From Gracilimonas tropica DSM 19535 (GTDB lineage: Bacteria > Bacteroidota > Rhodothermia > Balneolales > Balneolaceae): a stretch of 64,000 nt of DNA. Below the pieces are notes generated by a model, which saw nothing but the letters and a program-made list of their open reading frames with translations, was not told the DNA's origin and did not search any database. The stretch covers positions 163 through 64,162 of the forward strand of contig NZ_AQXG01000009.1 of assembly GCF_000375425.1 (NCBI RefSeq), in the 5' to 3' direction. Positions 19,255 through 26,245 of the stretch are shown here, in pieces; position 1 is the first letter of the stretch; each line of letters begins with the position of its first letter. Position numbers and translations under genes: made by a program.

Positions 19255-19758
19255 CTAAATTCGGGTAAGTCGTGCGATCAATTCCTTATGCCGGGGAAAT
19301 TGCTGAATGAGACTGTTCCTGTTAGCCAGTTCAAAATCCTTGAAATCAAATCCCGGAGAAACGGTACAGCCGACAAAGGTATAAGAATTAGGGACATTTA
19401 CTTCAGCAGCAAACCAGCATTTTTTAAGAACGGTGAATTGAGGAACTTCACCTTTTTCAAAATTCAACCCAAGTATGTGTTTGGAATAATCTCCGTTGGG
19501 GTGAATAATATGAATCGTGATAGGTGAGCCTTGGTAAAAATGCCACATCTCATCTTGTTGGATGCGATGGAAGGCGGAAAAAGTATCTGAGGTTAACAGA
19601 AAATAAATGCCCGTACAGTAATTGCGTGACCCTTCAAAATCATCTCCCAAAACCGAATCTGGAATCTCCCCTTTACTTCGGTAGGTTTCCTTGAAATATC
19701 CGCCTTCGGGGTGTTTTTGTAGATCAAATCGGTTGATCAGTTGTTGTATATCACCCAT
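19255..19758 (-). CDS. Cupin, DUF985 family
   Basis: This is a 167-residue protein of the DUF985 (YML079w-like) cupin family. The N-terminal LQKHPEGGYFKETYRS (about 13-28), the SAFHRIQQDEMWHFYQGSP metal-site-like strand and VGCTVSPGFDFKDFEL near the C-terminus are characteristic. The start is placed at ATG 19758 (MGDIQQ); the open frame upstream overlaps a neighbouring hairpin and is not conserved-looking. The family's reaction is unknown; structures suggest a small-ligand binding cupin. Confidence 0.88.
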   Translation of the reverse strand: MGDIQQLINRFDLQKHPEGGYFKETYRSKGEIPDSVLGDDFEGSRNYCTGIYFLLTSDTFSAFHRIQQDEMWHFYQGSPITIHIIHPNGDYSKHILGLNFEKGEVPQFTVLKKCWFAAEVNVPNSYTFVGCTVSPGFDFKDFELANRNSLIQQFPRHKELIARLTRI

Positions 19759-19776
19759 GATTGTCTTTTTTGAATT

Positions 19777-19814
19777 CCCGTGTAGAGATGCAAGATTTTG
19801 GGTTTCTACACGGG
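19777..19814. repeat. GTAGAGACGCAA-type hairpin, copy A
   Basis: CCCGTGTAGA (19777-19786) and TCTACACGGG (19805-19814) form a perfect 10-bp outer stem. The middle is imperfect, ATGCAAGATTTTGGGT. The core matches the hairpin at 20082-20115. The two copies bracket the 81-residue membrane protein gene and lie just outside it. Confidence 0.75.
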
Positions 19815-19823
19815 GGCAAATTC

Positions 19824-20069
19824 TTAATTCCTGAAAAGGGTAGACCAAAATTCATCACCGAATTTGTAGGCTAAAAACCCAAACGAGATCACCCCAAATC
19901 CCAAGGCAAGCCAGGTGTAGATGGCGACTTCATCAAAGCCGTACCAAAAGACCCTAAAACCAACCAAACTGAAAAAGAAGATCCCAAACAATCCACCCAA
20001 GACCGCTTGGATTTTACGTTTCTTTTGGTCTCGTTGATATTCTTCTTCGTCAGGTACGTTAATTTTCAT
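19824..20069 (-). CDS. Small two-helix membrane protein, unknown
   Basis: This is an 81-residue protein starting at ATG 20069 (MKINVPDEEEYQRD). A charged cytoplasmic start with RDQKKRK is followed by two hydrophobic segments (about residues 24-39 and 46-66) and a short tail, FGDEFWSTLFRN. I do not recognise the family. It is bracketed by two copies of the same hairpin repeat (19777-19814 and 20082-20115), which is unusual for such a short gene. Confidence 0.72.
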   Translation of the reverse strand: MKINVPDEEEYQRDQKKRKIQAVLGGLFGIFFFSLVGFRVFWYGFDEVAIYTWLALGFGVISFGFLAYKFGDEFWSTLFRN

Positions 20070-20081
20070 ATCAAAAAATGC

Positions 20082-20115
20082 AATGTAAAGACGCAAGATT
20101 TTGCGTCTTTACATT
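20082..20115. repeat. GTAGAGACGCAA-type hairpin, copy B
   Basis: A perfect 15-bp stem pairs AATGTAAAGACGCAA (20082-20096) with TTGCGTCTTTACATT (20101-20115), around the loop GATT. It lies in the 59-nt gap between the ALDH7 gene and the small membrane-protein gene and could act as a terminator for the former. The core sequence TGTARAGAYGCAAGATTTTG is shared with copy A. Confidence 0.82.
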
Positions 20116-20128
20116 CTCATTTCAATTT

Positions 20129-21637
20129 CTAAACATCAAAATCGATGCCTTGGGCCAGTGGCAGAGAGTCGCCCCAGTTCATGGTGTTGGTCTGTCGGCG
20201 CATGTAAGCTTTCCATGCATCCGAGCCGGATTCACGTCCACCTCCGGTTTCTTTTTCACCTCCAAAAGCACCGCCAATTTCAGCTCCGCTGGTTCCAATG
20301 TTGATGTTGGCGATTCCGCAATCGGATCCGCGTGCGCTTAAGAAAGTTTCCGCTTCCCGCATATTCAGGGTAAACATCGCTGAGCTTAATCCCTGTTTCA
20401 CACCGTTATGCAATTGGATGGCTTCATCAAGGTCTTTGTATTTGATGAGGTAGAGGATGGGGGCGAAAGTTTCTTCCTGCACAATGTCGTAATGATTTTC
20501 AACTTCAGCCAGGGCCGGGCGGACATAAAATCCTTCCTCATCCAGTTCTTGTCCACCGTAAATAACCTTACCGCCTTCTTTTTCGATTTCTTTGAGGGCA
20601 TTTTGCATGGTATTGACGGCATCCTGATCGATCATCGGGCCAACCAGCGTGCTTTCATCCAGCGGGTCGCCAATGGTGATGTTGTCATAGATATTCATTA
20701 ACCGTTCTTTTACCTGATCGTATACCGATTCGTGAATGATCAGTCGTCGGGTGGAAGTACAACGCTGCCCACATGTTCCAACTGCTCCAAATACCGTAGC
20801 GCGGATGGCCATTTCGATATCTGCATTTTCGGAGATGATAATGGCATTATTTCCGCCCAGTTCGAGGATCGTTTTACCTAACCTTGAGGCAACGGTCTTC
20901 CCAACTTCTTTCCCCATACGAATGGAGCCTGTCGCAGAGATCAGTGGAATGCGGGTATCTTCGGTCATCCATTCACCCACTTGTCGGTCGCCGGTAACGA
21001 GGCTAAAAATACCTTCCGGCAGATCATTTTCCTTCAGCACCTTAGCTACGATCTTTTGCACAGCCACTCCGCACAAAGGTGTTTTCTCAGATCCTTTCCA
21101 GATCATCACATTTCCGCAAACCGCAGCGATCATGGCATTCCAGCTCCAAACGGCAACCGGAAAGTTAAAGGCTGATATAATTCCCACAATTCCCAAGGGA
21201 TGCCACTGTTCGTACATACGGTGCTGTGGACGTTCACTGTGCATCGTTTTTCCGTAGAGCATGCGCGACTGCCCCACTGCAAAATCACAAATGTCGATCA
21301 TTTCCTGCACTTCGCCCAGGCCTTCCTGGTAGATCTTACCCATTTCATAGGTTACCAGTTTACCCAGTGGTTCTTTGTATTCACGGAGTTTTTGTCCGAT
21401 TTGCCGGACGATCTCGCCTCGCTGAGGAGCAGGCATTTCTCTCCATACCTTAAACGCTTTTTCGGCTTCTTCAACCACATGGTCGTACTGTTCACGGGTA
21501 GTGACGCCAACAGTCGCAATTTTTTTACCATCAGTTGGGGTGAAACTGCTGATGGTTTCTTTACTTTCCATATGTTTGCGTCCCGTGCTCGTTCCGGGAT
21601 TAATGCCTTCGATACCTAATGTTTTTAGAAACTCCAT
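20129..21637 (-). CDS. ALDH7-type aldehyde dehydrogenase (aminoadipate-semialdehyde dehydrogenase-like)
   Basis: This 502-residue NAD(P)-dependent aldehyde dehydrogenase resembles the antiquitin (ALDH7) group that oxidises alpha-aminoadipate semialdehyde in lysine catabolism. The motifs are SAFNFPVAVWSWN (155-167), general base E259 in LELGGNNA and catalytic C293 in GTCGQRCTSTRR. The C-terminal GGAFGGEKETGGGRESGSDAW is the family's usual substrate-site tail. No other lysine-degradation gene is next to it, so the exact aldehyde is inferred from family alone. It is divergent from trmH. Confidence 0.9.
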   Translation of the reverse strand: MEFLKTLGIEGINPGTSTGRKHMESKETISSFTPTDGKKIATVGVTTREQYDHVVEEAEKAFKVWREMPAPQRGEIVRQIGQKLREYKEPLGKLVTYEMGKIYQEGLGEVQEMIDICDFAVGQSRMLYGKTMHSERPQHRMYEQWHPLGIVGIISAFNFPVAVWSWNAMIAAVCGNVMIWKGSEKTPLCGVAVQKIVAKVLKENDLPEGIFSLVTGDRQVGEWMTEDTRIPLISATGSIRMGKEVGKTVASRLGKTILELGGNNAIIISENADIEMAIRATVFGAVGTCGQRCTSTRRLIIHESVYDQVKERLMNIYDNITIGDPLDESTLVGPMIDQDAVNTMQNALKEIEKEGGKVIYGGQELDEEGFYVRPALAEVENHYDIVQEETFAPILYLIKYKDLDEAIQLHNGVKQGLSSAMFTLNMREAETFLSARGSDCGIANINIGTSGAEIGGAFGGEKETGGGRESGSDAWKAYMRRQTNTMNWGDSLPLAQGIDFDV

Positions 21638-21683
21638 AGCTATAATTTTTTGCTGAATTTTAATTGAAGATAGGGAAGTAAGC

Positions 21684-21733
21684 AGTCAGAATACAGAAGT
21701 CAGAATTCAGTTTCTTCTGTATTCTGACTTCTG
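21684..21733. repeat. Heptamer-periodic inverted repeat (CAGAATA word)
   Basis: A perfect 16-bp stem pairs AGTCAGAATACAGAAG (21684-21699) with CTTCTGTATTCTGACT (21714-21729). Both arms have a 7-nt period: CAGAATA-CAGAAGT-CAGAATT on the left and TTCTGTA-TTCTGAC-TTCTGAG on the right. It occupies the divergent spacer between the ALDH7 and trmH genes, just upstream of the trmH start. Confidence 0.85.
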
Positions 21734-21752
21734 AGTTATGTATTCTTAAAAC

Positions 21753-22526
21753 ATGAGAAAAGCATCGAATAATGAGATCAAACTCCTTCGCAAACTGAGT
21801 CGCAAAAAATACCGTGAGAATGAGCAGCGGTTTGTAGTGGAGGGAGAGCGTGCCGTTGAGCAGGTGGTGGAAAATGGATTGCTTGAGGTAGAAACCGTAT
21901 TTGTGGTTGAGGGAAAAACTGTCAGCGATAAGCTCTCAGCTTTCGGCGTTTGGGTTGAGCCGGATGTATTTGATGAGGTAGCAGACACGGATAATCCACA
22001 GGGGATTTTAGCGGTTTGTAAGATGCCTGCGGAAATTCAGCCGAAGGAGTTAGCAGGTCAATCAGGATTGATTGTAGCGACCGATGCCATACAAGATCCT
22101 GGAAATATGGGAACGATCTTACGAACAGCCGCCTGGTTCGGAGCCAAAGCTCTGATTGCCGGAAAAGGCAGCGTGGATGTCTATCACCCCAAAGTAGTGC
22201 GAAGTACGGCGGGAGCTACGGGAAGTATTCCTGTTTTATCAGGAGATCTGGAAGATATTTTCAAGACATTAGAAACCGCAGGCTGGGAAATTTTATTATT
22301 GGACGGAGGAGGGAAAGCCATGTCTCTGAAATCGGTTCACCCCACAGAAAAAACGGTGTTGGTTGTGGGGAATGAAGGCAACGGGATCAGCAGAGAAATT
22401 CTGAACTCAGGAAGAAAAACCGTCAAAATTGAATCGGCTGCAGGACAGGAGAAGGTGGAGAGTTTGAATGCGGCCGTAGCTATAAGTATTGCCATGTGGA
22501 AAATAAGTCATGAAGTAATTAAATAA
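21753..22526 (+). CDS. TrmH/SpoU family RNA 2'-O-methyltransferase
   Basis: This 257-residue protein has a substrate-binding N-terminal domain (RKKYRENEQRFVVEGERAV, the L30e-like part). The SPOUT domain carries the family motifs DPGNMGTILRTAAWFGA (motif 1), VVGNEGNGIS (motif 2) and VESLNAAVAISIA (motif 3), which form the trefoil-knot SAM site. It methylates ribose 2'-OH in rRNA or tRNA. The nearest class by layout is the 23S rRNA TsnR/YsgA type. The target nucleotide cannot be read from sequence. Confidence 0.92.
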   Translation: MRKASNNEIKLLRKLSRKKYRENEQRFVVEGERAVEQVVENGLLEVETVFVVEGKTVSDKLSAFGVWVEPDVFDEVADTDNPQGILAVCKMPAEIQPKELAGQSGLIVATDAIQDPGNMGTILRTAAWFGAKALIAGKGSVDVYHPKVVRSTAGATGSIPVLSGDLEDIFKTLETAGWEILLLDGGGKAMSLKSVHPTEKTVLVVGNEGNGISREILNSGRKTVKIESAAGQEKVESLNAAVAISIAMWKISHEVIK

Positions 22527-22529
22527 TGT

Positions 22530-22604
22530 AAGTGATAGAGTATGATCTTAGACATCAAAGCCACCCCAAACACTTCATCACTTAATCACTCTATCACTTC
22601 ATCA
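22530..22604. repeat. Octamer-periodic inverted repeat (TCACTTMA word)
   Basis: AAGTGATAGAGT (22530-22541) pairs with ACTCTATCACTT (22588-22599). The right side is a run of 8-nt words, TCACTTAA, TCACTCTA, TCACTTCA and TCACC. It begins right after the trmH stop codon and may terminate that transcript. Words of the same kind recur at 46901-46951. Confidence 0.78.
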
Positions 22605-22733
22605 CCAATAATTCTGTGTTAAATCTGGCAAGGACGTTGCAAATGGTTCCGCCATTAGCTTTATTTCAAGAGCCAATCACAATTCATCTACTATGGCTGG
22701 TACACTTGTTTTTACAACTCAAATCTCCCCTCT

Positions 22734-24065
22734 ATGCCAAAGAAGAAAGAGAAGAAGATCTTCGTCCTCGATACCTCCGTTTTACTTTACGATTATGAAG
22801 CCGTTCGCAATTTCGAAAAAAATGATGTAGCTATTCCCATCACGGTACTGGAGGAACTCGATACCTTCAAAAAAGGGAATAATGTGATCAATTTGCACGC
22901 CCGGGAATTTATCCGTTATCTGGATGGTATATCGGATGCCAATATGCTGCAAAACTGGATTCCGTTAAACGGACGTTCGCATGGCAAACTTCGGGTGATC
23001 ACCAATCAGGAAACAATGACCGATGCCACCAAGATCTATGGTTCGGATAAGAATGATCACCGCATTATCAATGCCGCCCTTCACCTGAAAGAAGAAAATC
23101 CAAAAACACGGGTGATTCTGGTATCGAAGGATATAAATTTGAGGTTGAAAGCCCGGGCGTTGAATCTGGAAGCGGAAGACTACGAAACCATCCGTATTAA
23201 GGATATTGAACATCTCTATCGAGGTAAGACCGAACTGGAGATCGAAGATCCGGCGGTGATCAGCAAGTTTTACGAGAAAGGAGCGATGAAGCCGGAAGAG
23301 CTTGGGCAGAAAGAACCGGTGTGTAATCATTACTACATCATGAAAAGTCATGGAGCTTCGGCGCTGGGATGGTTTAACCCCAAAAGCAAGATGATCGAAG
23401 TGATCGAGAAGATGCATGCGTATGGCATTCATCCCAAAAATGCTGAACAAACGTTTGCCCTTCATGCGCTGCAAAATCCAAATATTTTGTGTACCACCAT
23501 TACCGGGGCTGCGGGAACCGGAAAAACATTACTGGCTTTGGCTTCCGCATTAGAACAACGCAGTGAATTCAAGCAAATTTATATGGCCCGTCCCATTGTG
23601 CCGCTTTCAAACAAAGATATTGGTTTTTTGCCCGGCGATGCCAATCAGAAGATCGATCCGTATATGCAGCCGCTGTGGGATAACCTGAGCTTCATCAAAA
23701 ATCAATACAAAGAAAACAGCAAGCAATTCAAGAAAATTGACGAGATGCTTCAAACTGATAAACTTCGGATCGTTCCACTTGCATACATCCGTGGAAGAAG
23801 TTTATCCAACGTGATATTTATCATTGATGAAGCCCAAAACCTGACACCGCATGAAGTGAAAACCATCATCACACGGGCGGGTGAAAATACCAAGATCGTT
23901 TTCACCGGAGATATCTTTCAGATAGATACGCCCTACCTGGATGCCCAAAGTAATGGCTTAAGCTACCTGGTAGACCGTATGCATAATCACGATCTGTATG
24001 CACATATCAACCTGGAAAAAGGCGAGCGATCAGACCTGGCTAATTTAGCTTCAAAGCTTTTATGA
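22734..24065 (+). CDS. PIN-PhoH family ATPase/ribonuclease-like protein
   Basis: This is a 443-residue two-domain protein. The N-terminal PIN domain (about residues 7-135) shows VLDTSVLLYDYEA and a second acidic strand, DKNDHRI. The C-terminal PhoH ATPase domain (about 230-443) has Walker A GAAGTGKT (258-265), Walker B VIFIIDEAQNLTP and TGDIFQIDTPY. The PIN-PhoH fusion occurs widely and is thought to couple RNA unwinding to RNA cleavage. It is distinct from short PhoH/YbeZ. It starts 7 nt after CTCCCC, with no good ribosome-binding site. Confidence 0.93.
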   Translation: MPKKKEKKIFVLDTSVLLYDYEAVRNFEKNDVAIPITVLEELDTFKKGNNVINLHAREFIRYLDGISDANMLQNWIPLNGRSHGKLRVITNQETMTDATKIYGSDKNDHRIINAALHLKEENPKTRVILVSKDINLRLKARALNLEAEDYETIRIKDIEHLYRGKTELEIEDPAVISKFYEKGAMKPEELGQKEPVCNHYYIMKSHGASALGWFNPKSKMIEVIEKMHAYGIHPKNAEQTFALHALQNPNILCTTITGAAGTGKTLLALASALEQRSEFKQIYMARPIVPLSNKDIGFLPGDANQKIDPYMQPLWDNLSFIKNQYKENSKQFKKIDEMLQTDKLRIVPLAYIRGRSLSNVIFIIDEAQNLTPHEVKTIITRAGENTKIVFTGDIFQIDTPYLDAQSNGLSYLVDRMHNHDLYAHINLEKGERSDLANLASKLL

Positions 24066-24141
24066 GGTATTAGGTTTTAGAAGTGAGGTGTTAGTTTTCA
24101 TACAATCTAATACCTAACACCTTGTTCCTAAAACCTAACCT
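24066..24141. repeat. Heptamer-periodic inverted repeat (CTAAnAC word)
   Basis: The right arm reads as exact 7-nt words: CTAATAC, CTAACAC, CTTGTTC, CTAAAAC, CTAACCT. The left arm has the complementary words. TTAGGTTTTAG (24070-24080) pairs with CTAAAACCTAA (24128-24138), and GGTGTTAG (24087-24094) pairs with CTAACACC (24114-24121). It fills the gap between the convergent PhoH and small-protein genes and even overlaps the latter's stop region. Confidence 0.85.
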
Positions 24142-24383
24142 TCTTTAGACGGGCTTAACAGGTCGATCTGAAAACGAAATTTTGCCGTTTCCATCGACAT
24201 GATGTCGTAGAGGTCTGCGATCACTTCAAAAACAACTTTAGGTGCTCCAATGATGGTAGTGGACAAATAGCCTACCTCGATATCCACATCATATTGGGCG
24301 AGATGCTCCAGCAATTCCTGAACTTTTTCTCTTGGATCTTCTTCGGATAAGGGAATGTAGGTGAGCTGAGCAATAGTTTTCAT
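24135..24383 (-). CDS. Small UPF0045/YkoF-like (thiamine-binding type) protein
   Basis: This 82-residue protein starts at ATG 24383 (MKTIAQLTYIPLSEED). A ferredoxin-like alternation is visible: strand (IAQLTYIPL), helix (PREKVQELLEHLAQY), strand (DVDIEVGYLSTTIIG), helix (KVVFEVIADLYDIMS), strand (FRFQIDLLS). This pattern and length fit the MTH1187/UPF0045 and YkoF family of small ligand-binding proteins. The assignment rests on pattern only. It is divergent from mscL. Confidence 0.6.
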   Translation of the reverse strand: MKTIAQLTYIPLSEEDPREKVQELLEHLAQYDVDIEVGYLSTTIIGAPKVVFEVIADLYDIMSMETAKFRFQIDLLSPSKEG

Positions 24384-24538
24384 AAATAGATAGCGGATTA
24401 TTTTAGGTTCGGTCAATGAGTTAAAATGCGGTTCAAAGATAAAGCAGATACATTTAATTGGCTAACGAAAGATTTTGATTGCTGAAAGCCCGGAGTTTAT
24501 GGATATTTGTTTAACTGTTAAAACTTTAGGAGAGACTT

Positions 24539-24961
24539 ATGAAAAATTTGATAAAAGAATTCAAGCAGTTTGTATCCCGGGGCAATGTCATTGAGTTGGC
24601 CGTGGGTTTGATCATGGCGACCTACTTCGGGGCCATCGTGAAATCCTTTGTGGATGATATCATCATGCCGCCCATCGGGTATATTATCGCCGGCGTTGAT
24701 TTTGCCGAGTTGAAGCTGAAGATCGCCGACCGTACACTTGCAGATGGCACCATCCAGGCTATCACGATCAATTATGGTTCATTCATTAATACGGTACTGA
24801 CCTTTCTGATCGTTTCAGCCGCTATCTTTTTAGTGGTACAAAGCTACAACCGGTTCATGAAAAAAGAAGAAGCCAAACCCGAACCCAAACCGGCAGCCCC
24901 AAGTAAGGAAGAAGTGCTTTTGACAGAGATTCGGGACTTGCTGAAGGAAAAATCTAATTAA
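24539..24961 (+). CDS. mscL: Large-conductance mechanosensitive channel MscL
   Basis: This is a 140-residue MscL that opens under membrane tension to release osmolytes. The amphipathic N-terminal helix LIKEFKQFVSRGNVIELAVG is followed by TM1 with the conserved gate region and FVDDIIMPPIGYI. The periplasmic loop (about 50-75) and TM2 (TVLTFLIVSAAIFLVVQSY) follow. The cytoplasmic tail with KKEEAKPEPKP and an ending RDLLKEK coil is typical. Ribosome-binding site AGGAGAG lies about 6 nt before the ATG. Confidence 0.97.
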   Translation: MKNLIKEFKQFVSRGNVIELAVGLIMATYFGAIVKSFVDDIIMPPIGYIIAGVDFAELKLKIADRTLADGTIQAITINYGSFINTVLTFLIVSAAIFLVVQSYNRFMKKEEAKPEPKPAAPSKEEVLLTEIRDLLKEKSN

Positions 24962-25019
24962 TGTCAGTTAGAGATGAAGTTGATATTCTTAAATCAATAA
25001 TACTGAGAGCCCAAAAGTT

Positions 25020-25168
25020 ATTGTCCCGAGCGCTCCATAAAAAATAAAGATATCGCTGCTTAACATGAAGGGTCTCAACCTTCAATACCACTCGCTGGTG
25101 CATATCTTGAGATCCTTCGCGTTCAACAAGTTGTACTCAGATAACTTTAAAAGCGCTCAGGATGACAC
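25020..25168 (+). repeat. Nested inverted-repeat element, copy 1
   Basis: The outer arms are TTGTCCCGAGCGCT (from 25021) and AGCGCTCAGGATGACA (to 25167), pairing with a 3-nt gap. The inner arms are GAAGGGTCTCAA and TTGAGATCCTTC (11 of 12 paired), around a core containing TCGCTGGTGCA. The same plan and core occur in reverse orientation at 36548-36702. The element sits between convergent genes. It could be a non-autonomous MITE-like repeat; no protein is encoded. Confidence 0.75.
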
Positions 25169-25223
25169 CTTCTGAGATTAAGTCGAAATCACGCTATTAA
25201 AAGATTAAACATATCATCCACTA

Positions 25224-25299
25224 CAAATCGGTCGTTCGAATGATCATAAATCAACCTGGAATGAATTGCGAAAAACCGACAAACCGAATGACCGATTTG
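25224..25299. repeat. Imperfect inverted repeat (CAAATCGGTC arms)
   Basis: CAAATCGGTCGTTCG (25224-25238) pairs with CGAATGACCGATTTG (25285-25299) with a single mismatch, around a 46-nt loop. It lies downstream of murI on the minus strand. It could be a terminator stem or a further dispersed repeat. Confidence 0.65.
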
Positions 25300-25317
25300 C
25301 GAACTTCAATCTGCCAT

Positions 25318-25345
25318 CTAAAACCTGATACCTAAAGTCTAAAAC
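25318..25345. repeat. Heptamer-periodic array (CTAAAAC word)
   Basis: Four 7-nt words in exact register: CTAAAAC, CTGATAC, CTAAAGT, CTAAAAC. They use the same word family as 24066-24141, about 1.2 kb away. It ends 9 nt before the murI stop codon, on the 3' side of that gene. Confidence 0.7.
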
Positions 25346-25353
25346 TAAATCCC

Positions 25354-26163
25354 TCAATCCAGTGCTACCACTTCAACGCTACTCAAACTCCTTCCCAAAA
25401 AACGCTCCGCCAGTTCATGAAAACGCTGCGGTCTATCGCTTACAAAGCACCGGAAATCTCCGCCGGTAGTATTCAGCAGATCCAATTCAGCCAGCTTGGC
25501 TTTGGCGGATGCTGCAATCGATTCCGCCGAGTCAATAATTTCCACGCCTTCCCCATTCAAAATCTTTGGGATGATTTCCTTAAAAAGTGGATAGTGCGTA
25601 CATCCCAAAATAAGTGATTGAATACCGCTTCCTTTGAACTCATCCAGATAATGATGGAGGGTTTGAATGGCTACCTCGTTGTCGATCCAGCCTTCTTCTG
25701 CCAGTGGAACGAGCAATGGACATGCCTGCTGCTTCACTTTAATGGTTGTATCAAAAGCATGGATGGCTTCTACGTACGCCCGTGAATTCACGGTTCCCAA
25801 AGTACCGATCACCCCGATATTCTTGTGATTGGGAAGAGAAACGGCATTCCTGGTTCCGGCTGTGATCACATCAAGCACCGGTATATCACCGGCGGCCTGG
25901 ATGATCTCTTCCTTTGCCGAAGCTGATACGGTGTTACAAGCGATCAGGATCATCTTTACCCCGCGCTTCAGTAAGAAATTGGTAATCTGTAGGGCATAGG
26001 CTCTAACGGTTTCTTCAGATTTGATGCCGTAGGGAACCCGGGCGGTATCCCCAAAATAAATGATGTCTTCGTGGGGAAGAGCGTCGATCACTGCTTTGGC
26101 CACGGTGAGTCCGCCAATGCCTGAGTCGAAAATACCGATGGGTGCGTTCTTTAAATCTTGCAA
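25354..26163 (-). CDS. murI: Glutamate racemase
   Basis: This 269-residue cofactor-independent racemase converts L- to D-glutamate for peptidoglycan. The motifs are IGIFDSGIGGLTVAK (9-23), the first catalytic cysteine C76 in IACNTVSA and the second C188 in LGCTHYPLF. The GVIGTLGTV segment is also typical. The length is normal and no insertions are seen. It is divergent from the TonB receptor gene. Confidence 0.97.
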   Translation of the reverse strand: MQDLKNAPIGIFDSGIGGLTVAKAVIDALPHEDIIYFGDTARVPYGIKSEETVRAYALQITNFLLKRGVKMILIACNTVSASAKEEIIQAAGDIPVLDVITAGTRNAVSLPNHKNIGVIGTLGTVNSRAYVEAIHAFDTTIKVKQQACPLLVPLAEEGWIDNEVAIQTLHHYLDEFKGSGIQSLILGCTHYPLFKEIIPKILNGEGVEIIDSAESIAASAKAKLAELDLLNTTGGDFRCFVSDRPQRFHELAERFLGRSLSSVEVVALD

Positions 26164-26245
26164 AGGGATGGGTTTAAAGGAATTATTTGTTGTAGGAAGG
26201 TATTCAATTCTTAAATCTTAATACAAGCCTTTGTACTTTGTTCCT

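Larger units (their letters stand above)
24962..25353. other. Gene-free spacer between mscL and murI
   Basis: This 392-nt convergent spacer holds three independent palindromic structures and no plausible gene: a nested ~148-bp inverted repeat (25020-25168), a 15-bp inverted repeat (25224-25299) and a heptamer-periodic CTAAAAC array (25318-25345) that runs to just before the murI stop. Each is annotated separately. Confidence 0.75.

Noticed and set aside
22616..22798. 60-codon frame just before the PhoH gene
   Set aside because: It overlaps the phoH start in another frame and lies downstream of a repeat; no support as a gene.
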